DNA from: Paraphysomonas bandaiensis
Lineage: Eukaryota > Chrysophyceae
DNA length: 64,000 bases
Direction: 5' to 3'
Assembly: GCA_965644295.1 (NCBI GenBank)
Contig: CBFFRP010000114.1
Span: 1-64,000 of the forward strand
Shown here: piece by piece, positions 57,441-64,000 of the stretch
Position numbering within the stretch: position 1 is the first letter of the stretch
Layout of the letters: the number at the start of each line of letters is the position of its first letter
Made by a program: the position numbers and the translations under genes
Notes under the pieces: generated by a model
What the model was told of the DNA's origin: nothing
The model's database searches: none
Seen by the model: only the letters and a program-made list of their open reading frames with translations

Positions 57441-58897
57441 TCAATTGTCAATATACAAAGACGTAGCTTGTTTTTCATTACAAACTACTGCCAACCGACT
57501 TGACAGCCAGCCAGAAGCATATATTTTTGCTATCACCTCCTCATCAACGTTGTAATTGCTGGAGGCCAATAGATTTCTGAATCGTGTGTCAGGAGAACTT
57601 AATTCTATGTTCGACAAAAAACAACATATAAGAATACAAGGCAACAACATAATATATATATACATGATGCGTGATTAATATAAAAACAGTTTTTTTCCCC
57701 CTTTTATCCACGATATTTGAGAATATCACGGGTTACTACATCGTCCACGCTACGTTTATGATACTCCCGTTGATCATTGAGTGCGTCATCAACTGCTTGA
57801 CAAAATTCCAAATTGTCTCAAGCAATCTACCAATTTAGTACACTTTGAAATATACAAAGATGAATATATCAATGCAAAATTACTGACATTGCTGTTCACT
57901 GTACTTGAAATTATTTCCATTGCATCATCCCCCGATGCAGTTTTCAACTCATCAACGTCTATTTCCTTCGACTTACTCCCACTCTCCAGATGAATCCCCA
58001 CAACCCGTCCATCTCTGAGCACATGCGGCCCTCCAGAAGACCCGCGGAAAATACCACTACCTTTGCAGTGTATGTGATGTGCTGTGGGACGACCCGTTTT
58101 AGCCCAGTCAGTAAATACGGTCAACTCTCCATTCGAGGTATCGTTGAACATTGCGACAGGACCATGAAATATCTTGATGTCAATATCTTGTTCAACAGGA
58201 TCCAGTGATATGGGTATTGCCTCTAAGTTGTCCAGGCCATCCTGGAGCTCCAACAACGCATAATCCATTTGAGTGTTATAGCGAATAACCTTGACGGGAC
58301 GGATATCGTCTTCGAAAACGTGTTGCCCATTTCTCTTAGACATGGAAAGAGTAATAGAATACAAGCGATTTCCACGATCCATGAAGTGTTGGCACGACAG
58401 TAAATACTTCGACGAGATGGCAAAACATGTTGCCACAGGCTGACAGTTGCCTCTATCACAGATAAAGAACACTGAATTCGGATAACGGGGATTTGGATGC
58501 CCTGACATGGTAGCTGTATATACAAAGCATATCATATAAAAATATTCGGGTGTGGATGGTATGAAATGATGGATGTATGAATGATTGAGTATACAGTGAA
58601 CAACACTGTTAGATATGCAGCAATACACACAAACTGAAAAAGTTCACCTTTCAACTTCTTCTCTTCACGTAACTCTTCCATTCGGTACTCATGCTCCTCC
58701 TTTCGGCGTAACCTTTCGTGTAAAAACTTCTTCTCTTCAACCAATCGTTGAAGTTTAGCCCCCCAAAATTCTTTGTTTTCATTGGCTAATACTTTGGCTT
58801 CCGCATCTTCAATAGAAGATTCCACGCTTCGAATCTGTTCATTAATTTGGCTTATTGCAGTCTCAATATGGTCTATTTTTGCACTGATATCACTCAT
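57441..58897 (-). CDS. trypsin-like serine protease with N-terminal coiled coil
   Basis: Exons 58648-58897, 57905-58513 and 57704-57816 keep frame (phases 1, 1). The ATG at 58897 starts an 83-residue charged coiled coil (DHIETAISQINEQIRSVESS; RRKEEHEYRMEELREEKK). The protease domain has His in LLSCQHF, Asp in MDYALLEL and Ser in GIFRGSSGGP, the chymotrypsin-fold triad order, closest in style to HtrA/Trypsin_2 intracellular enzymes. No signal peptide or PDZ domain was seen. Two ends are possible: a stop at 57704-57706 (YRG), or a weak GTGGAT donor at 57711 joining a fourth exon 57441-57604 (FRNLLASSNYNVDEEVIAKI), whose phase fits. The frame through the first intron (58514-58647) would otherwise start within the exon-2 ORF. 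Confidence 0.72.
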
Positions 58898-58924
58898 CTT
58901 AAATACAGTGATATCAACTATGAT

Positions 58925-58952
58925 GATATGTATGTATGTATGTATGTATGTA
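58925..58952 (+). repeat. short (TATG)n microsatellite
   Basis: About seven TATG units lie just upstream of the minus-strand protease gene, the same motif as in the ankyrin introns. Confidence 0.8.
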
Positions 58953-59054
58953 TAGTCTGCAGAGCTCTTTGGTTTTGTAAGTAGAGTGATTGATAATTTT
59001 ATATGGAGAAGTACGTACGAAGTCAGTCTCCTTGTGCTTGTTTGACCAAAATCA

Positions 59055-59187
59055 CCGGCAGTCAGAATCTTATTTTTCGGGAATAAATTGAAGCAAATAT
59101 ACTCTATATAACTGCAATAAAACTACAGCTGGAATACAGATAATTGTTGTCTCAATATTAGAGGCATCTTTGAACAAAAAATATACA
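59055..59187 (-). repeat. dispersed repeat shared, inverted, with 34829-34960
   Basis: See the copy at 34829. This copy lies between the divergent protease gene and the gene at 59.6 kb. ATG GAG AGT GAT ACG CAT followed by a good donor (GTAAGTATA) lies just right of it (59190-59207) and could be a short 5' exon of the next gene. Confidence 0.6.
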
Positions 59188-59582
59188 ATGGAGAGTGATA
59201 CGCATGTAAGTATATGTATCTATATGTTATGACACATACTATACATTTGATGTACGGTACTCGGTCTACTCGTTACGGACAGAATGCCCCCGTTACTTTT
59301 TTGTACAGTCTGCACTATGTACTGTAGTTTTAGTAAACGGTCGAAATCGTGCTAATTGTAAACCACAATCTACATTATTCTATTATACAGTTCAGTATTC
59401 TATTATACAGTTCAGTACCGTATTATACAGCTCAGTATTGTGTAGTACAGTGTATTTATAGGCTAGTGCTGTTATCGCCATAGCTTCGTGTCTAAAAGTG
59501 TCCATAACTATAGCGGTTAACACAGTATCAGTATTAAGCAATTTGAGCTATTTCACATTTCAATTGAATTACTATCATCGTG

Positions 59583-60479
59583 ATGGAAGACTTGTGCTTG
59601 GTAGTGCAAGGTCAGCAGGAACGAAATATTCTAAATTCTTCAATGAGAGACTATTTGAGCCGCTGCCGAACTATGACCAGACTCATCAATGACATTGAGG
59701 GGTTACGTGAAGTGGCTCTTGATGTCGATGAGACTGGAGTGGCAAGGAAACATACTGGACTAGCCAAAGATGTTCTCAAACTGAAACTTCCAATGGCAGT
59801 ACAAACAGCTAAACTCTTGTTCGCAAAAATTTCTGTAGACACCACATTACCAAAGAAGCGGAAACACGGTGGGCAAGACCCAGTGGAGAACCTTGATGAT
59901 CCTGCTGTAGTTGACACTCACAACCCTGCTGCAAATAAAGTAACGGTTAGTGCACAGACTTATCAAAACTATAAGTCAAAACTAACGAGATGTGTAAAAG
60001 AATTAACTAATTCTGGTCGCGTGCAAACTACGGCAGATGATGAAAGAAGCAGCGACAATTCAGGTGAATTAAAATCTCGTAATATTCATGTTTGGGAAGG
60101 TAGCCCTAATCTACATCGAGTACCTAAAGGATTTAAATTTCCCAGCTATGTAGTAGGTACAATGTGGAATCTATGGTTCTTGGGAAACCGGAGAGAGAAC
60201 ATTGGTCCATATAGATTCATTGCACCATCAGTGGATCTAGTAACCAGAGCCTGCAGAAATAACTTTAGCCGTTGCAAAAAAGTTATGTCAAAACTACTTG
60301 ACATAGCTATCCACGACAACAAAATCACTCGGGCACAAGATATAACAAGGGACAACGAACAAGAAGTGTACGATTCTGCCTACACTAAGTTGCTACAGGA
60401 TCTGTACGATGTCTACCCTAAACGACCCGCTACAATTAATATAAATACCATAGCCAACAAAATAAAAATTAGAAGGTAA
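59583..60479 (+). CDS. hypothetical protein with a GCR1_C-like segment
   Basis: 298 residues from the ATG at 59583; the codon before it is GTG. The N-terminal half is helical and charged with a basic patch (PKKRKHGG), a possible nuclear signal. Residues about 172-215 (VPKGFKFPSYVVGTMWNLWF, then a short gap and PYRFI) resemble the Trp-rich GCR1_C DNA-binding domain found in yeast Gcr1 and in some Crypton-type elements. No recombinase domain is present. It may be a transcription factor or a domesticated element gene. A donor-like site 380 bases upstream suggests a possible 5' exon. Confidence 0.55.
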   Translation: MEDLCLVVQGQQERNILNSSMRDYLSRCRTMTRLINDIEGLREVALDVDETGVARKHTGLAKDVLKLKLPMAVQTAKLLFAKISVDTTLPKKRKHGGQDPVENLDDPAVVDTHNPAANKVTVSAQTYQNYKSKLTRCVKELTNSGRVQTTADDERSSDNSGELKSRNIHVWEGSPNLHRVPKGFKFPSYVVGTMWNLWFLGNRRENIGPYRFIAPSVDLVTRACRNNFSRCKKVMSKLLDIAIHDNKITRAQDITRDNEQEVYDSAYTKLLQDLYDVYPKRPATININTIANKIKIRR

Positions 60480-60524
60480 GATATCAGCAAGCTTCAATTA
60501 ATTTGAAAAAAGTAATAATAATCA

Positions 60525-61785
60525 AACAATAATAAAAGCTGCACAACACACACATACACACCTTACACTCTCAGCGTAAACACAATGCTCCTCACTGTAG
60601 CTATACACTCATGCCTCAGGATCATACGGACTATGCATCAGAGGCTCCTCTTATATATTGCTGGATACATAATGCCATTAATAATACACAGCACACTGCA
60701 TCGTACTATACTTACTTCATTGTGACCTCAAATGACAGGATGAATGGTATATCATATATATAATATATGTTCAGGGATGCTGCAGTAGTTCCGTACTGTA
60801 AGCTACAGTTAGCACCTCCACATATGATCATCTCACAATGGGGACATCATACCATCATTCACACCTCATCAATCAATAATAAAGCAGCACAATACACACA
60901 TACACACCTTACACTCTCAGCGTAAACACAATGCTCTTCACTGTAGTTATACACTCATGCCTCAGGATCATACGGACTATGCATCAGAGGCTCCTCTTAT
61001 ATATTGCTGGATATATAATGCCATTAATAATACACAGCACACTGCATCGTACTATACTTACTTCATTGTGACCTCAAATGACAGGATGAATGGTATATCA
61101 TATATATAATATATGTTCAGGGATGCTGCAGTAGTTCCGTACTGTAAGCTACAGTTAGCACCTCCACATATGATCATCTCACAATGGGGACATCATACCA
61201 TCATTCACACCTCATCAATCAATAATAAAGCAGCACAATACACACATACACACCTTACACTCTCAGCGTAAACACAATGCTCTTCACTGTAGTTATACAC
61301 TCATGCCTCAGGATCATACGGACTATGCATCAGAGGCTCCTCTTATATATTGCTGGATATATAATGCCATTAATAATACACAGCACACTGCATCGTACTA
61401 TACTTACTTCATTGTGACCTCAAATGACAGGATGAATGGTATATCATATATATAATATATGTTCAGGGATGCTGCAGTAGTTCCGTACTGTAAGCTACAG
61501 TTAGCACCTCCACATATGATCATCTCACAATGGGGACATCATACCATCATTCACACCTCATCAATCAATAATAAAGCAGCACAATACACACATACACACC
61601 TTACACTCTCAGCGTAAACACAATGCTCTTCACTGTAGTTATACACTCATGCCTCAGGATCATACGGACTATGCATCAGAGGCTCCTCTTATATATTGCT
61701 GGATATATAATGCCATTAATAATACACAGCACACTGCATCGTACTATACTTACGTCATTGTGACCTTAAATGACCAGATGGCACT
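60525..61785 (+). repeat. 346-bp tandem repeat, about 3.6 copies
   Basis: The marker AAAGC(A/T)GCACAA occurs at 60535, 60881, 61227 and 61573, an exact period of 346. Copies differ by a few bases only (for example CTCCTCACTG against CTCTTCACTG). The last copy breaks off near 61785. It has no coding capacity. It starts 45 bases after the stop codon of the preceding gene. Confidence 0.95.
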
Positions 61786-61905
61786 GTATCGTATTCTACT
61801 TACTTCACTGTGAGGTTAAATGACAGGATGAAGTATATCGTATTCATATATAGATATGGTTCTATAACAGCTAGATTCTATATATATATATATATGGTTC
61901 ATCCT

Positions 61906-61990
61906 GCACTGTACAATCCCATACACTACTGCTATACTGTACAATCCCATACACTACTGCTGTACTGTACAATCCTATATGTATTGCTCC
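61906..61990 (+). repeat. minisatellite, ~28-bp unit, about three copies
   Basis: The unit TGTACAATCCCATACACTAC with a short TGCT(A/G)TAC linker is repeated with drift. Confidence 0.75.
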
Positions 61991-62758
61991 TATACAATCC
62001 TACAGTAAAAGTAGCATATTTCCCCTATACAGAAACAACAGTCGAATTGTACGTGGATTTTCATATGAACCATAAACGAAACATCAAAAAACATGTTATC
62101 ACAATAGCACACAGCCATATTTTGTAACGGCTGAGTAGCATATAAGTACGAGTTTTTTTCTTTTAAACTATAGGTTTCTACATAAATTGTGGGTTTTATA
62201 AAGCCCGTGGCAAGATAAACTCGGACACAGTACAGTACGCAGTGTATGTACAGAGCTTCGGGCAAATATCCGGATATCTAGATATATACAAAATACATAC
62301 TGTACATATGACAAATTGCGTCGCATAAAGTGCGTCGCGAAAAAACGACACTTTTTGTGTTTTTTCGTGTTTGTGCCAGTTGAGGAATGTACTCTATACG
62401 GCCACATCACATGCGTGTACCATACATCGACACCAGTAATAAAAAAACGATTGTTATGTAATTTCGTAAAGTAATTTTGTCTCATGCTAATTTCAATCAA
62501 CAGTATACATATACAAAGAAAATAATTTTATTAATTATTATTTTCGTAATTTTGTCCAATATCGACAAATTTATGGTATATATATATGGAGTGGTTGACA
62601 ATCAACGTACGTCAACTGCATCTACTATACACACATACATACACATCCATCCCATTGCATACATATACACATAACAAATCAATTAATTGCATAAAATAAC
62701 CTTCTTGTAGCATATCATTATCATTAAATCAATTATTCATATATAGTAATACATTATC
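61991..62758. other. intergenic DNA upstream of COX10
   Basis: AT-rich sequence without recognisable genes. Around 62315-62365 a GTCGCATAAAGTGCGTCGCG stretch has internal repeats. The 60 bases before the COX10 ATG are almost entirely A, T and C. Confidence 0.4.
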
Positions 62759-64000
62759 ATGCATCGTATTATGCAAATCTCATCATATCACACTAGAAAA
62801 CACCTGCATCATCATATATGTAACACATACCACATATATCACACCAGATACTTATGTACAACAAATACAAATAAAAAAAAACAATCAATAACATCATCAA
62901 ATATTACAAAATTATCAATTTATGCACAATTATCAAAATTTCGTTTATCAGCATTAGTTGTCACAACATCATCAGCTGGTTATTTATGTTGTGGGGGTCC
63001 ACTAGATATATCGATACTTACAGCTACATGTATTGGTACAGCATTATGTGCTGCATCAGCTAGTACATTTAATCAAATATTTGAAAGAAAATTAGATGCT
63101 AAAATGAAACGAACTCATACAAGACCCTTACCTTCAGGGAAGATATCTGTGATGGAAGCCACATCTTGGGGAGTTTTTTCTGGTGTAGCTGGTGTTGGAG
63201 CACTGTATGCATTTACAAATCCTGTTGTAGCTGCACTTGGAGCTTCTAACATTGCTCTTTATGCTGGCCCATATACTTTTTTGAAGCAGCATAGTGAAGT
63301 GAATACGTGGGTTGGAAGTGTGGTAGGAGCCATTCCGCCCGTCATGGTAAGATAAATTTCTACACTAAGAAGACAAATTTTATGTGTACTGTATTATCAT
63401 TATATATATGAGATGATATTATTCTTTCTTCGATAGATGTATGTGCTGTAGTATTAACGCTTAGAATTATATCTTCCACAAAGTGTACATACGTACATAA
63501 AAACACGAATTTGAGAGGCGTAATAACACGCTGTTGTATGTAGGGATGGGCGGCTGCATCTGGTGGTGTAATTCTTGCTCCTGATTGCATTGCGCTGGCG
63601 ACTTTGTTGTATTTGTGGCAATTTCCACACTTTTTTGCCTTATCCTGGTAATGTGCACTTATATATTATGACTGCTGATTTGGATATGTTACTCACGTTG
63701 TGTTTCTTTCTGCTCTGTGTCGTGAAAATAAAAAATACTTGATTCTAGTGTGTCTGTACTTCTGAAACTTGTATTCATTGTAGTATATTTGGTTTATATC
63801 GTTTAATCCACTGGGATCTCTGTGTACAGGATGTATAAAGAAGATTACAGTCGAGGAAATTTTCAGATGGTATCTGTAAATGACCCAACAGGGTCTCGTA
63901 CTGCTAACCTCATAACTCGGTATTCGGCTTACCTAACTGTGCTGCCTGTGGCAACTTACCTGACGGATGTGACGTCCATAATGTTTCCCATTGAGGCAAC
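62759..64000 (+). CDS. COX10: protoheme IX farnesyltransferase (haem O synthase), 5' part
   Basis: Exons 62759-63346, 63544-63647 and 63830 to the window end (phases 0 and 2). The gene runs off the edge. The N-terminal 50 residues are rich in His, Arg, Thr and Ser with no acids, fitting a mitochondrial presequence. The conserved prenyl-binding motif is present in FNQIFERKLDAKMKRTHTRP, with the Asn-x3-Glu/Asp and Asp-x3 arrangement of the UbiA superfamily. Membrane segments follow (ALGASNIALYAGPYTF; VGSVVGAIPPVM), then LWQFPHFFALSW and MYKEDYSRGNFQMV, both typical of COX10. It converts haem B to haem O in the inner mitochondrial membrane, the first step of haem A synthesis for cytochrome oxidase. 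No missing key residue was seen in the visible part. Confidence 0.95.

Noticed and set aside
60525-61785. Regularly spaced repeats considered as a CRISPR-like array
   Set aside because: The 346-bp units are directly adjacent with no spacers, and the window is clearly eukaryotic.

Overview
This window is nuclear DNA of a microbial eukaryote, AT-rich and repeat-rich, with GT-AG introns. The likeliest source is a stramenopile (an alga or a related protist). The reasons are Pro-Ser-Gly-Gln-Pro-Thr repeats joined to LRRs, large adhesion proteins with seven membrane segments, and a mix of Ty1/copia and Ty3/gypsy elements. This placement is inference from protein style; no marker gene fixes it.

Layout. 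1-8.1 kb: a young, structurally complete Ty3/gypsy retrotransposon inserted into an older copia LTR. 9.4-10.3 kb: copia debris. 10.9-14.4 kb (minus): an ankyrin gene in which each 33-residue repeat is one 99-bp exon and each intron carries a (TATG)n array. 14.5-22 kb: repeat-dense DNA with a degenerate repeated ORF family, a 3.3-kb inverted-repeat element holding a nested MITE, and a copia LTR plus gag fragment. 22.1-25.5 kb (minus): a membrane-anchored protein with a 2H-phosphoesterase-like domain and a long acidic minisatellite region. 25.5-30 kb: sparse DNA, a MITE flanked by 55-bp direct repeats, and one unrecognised zinc-ribbon-like gene. 30.6-31.6 kb: a four-exon TRAP-gamma (SSR3) homologue. 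31.6-35.8 kb: mostly non-coding, with one possibly broken gene and small foldback elements. 35.8-49.05 kb: a seven-exon gene for about 4,277 residues with C-type-lectin-like, LRR, PSGQPT, REJ/PKD-like, EGF-like and GPS-like regions and seven membrane segments, so its plan resembles polycystin-1. 49.2-57.1 kb: copia copies in tandem and their debris. 57.4-58.9 kb (minus): a coiled-coil serine-protease gene. 59.6-60.5 kb: an ORF with a GCR1_C-like segment. 60.5-61.8 kb: a 346-bp tandem repeat. 62.8 kb to the end: the 5' part of COX10 (haem O synthase).

The host genes do not form one pathway. TRAP-gamma (ER translocon) and COX10 (mitochondrial haem A route) are housekeeping. The large adhesion receptor, the ankyrin gene and the acidic-repeat 2H gene are the fast-evolving genes, and all three carry internal tandem duplications that look recent. 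Exon limits come from splice consensus, phase bookkeeping and protein sense, with no transcript evidence. Several ORFs that look longer on paper start at TTG or GTG; for the main host genes (22.1, 35.8 and 59.6 kb) the start was moved to the first ATG.
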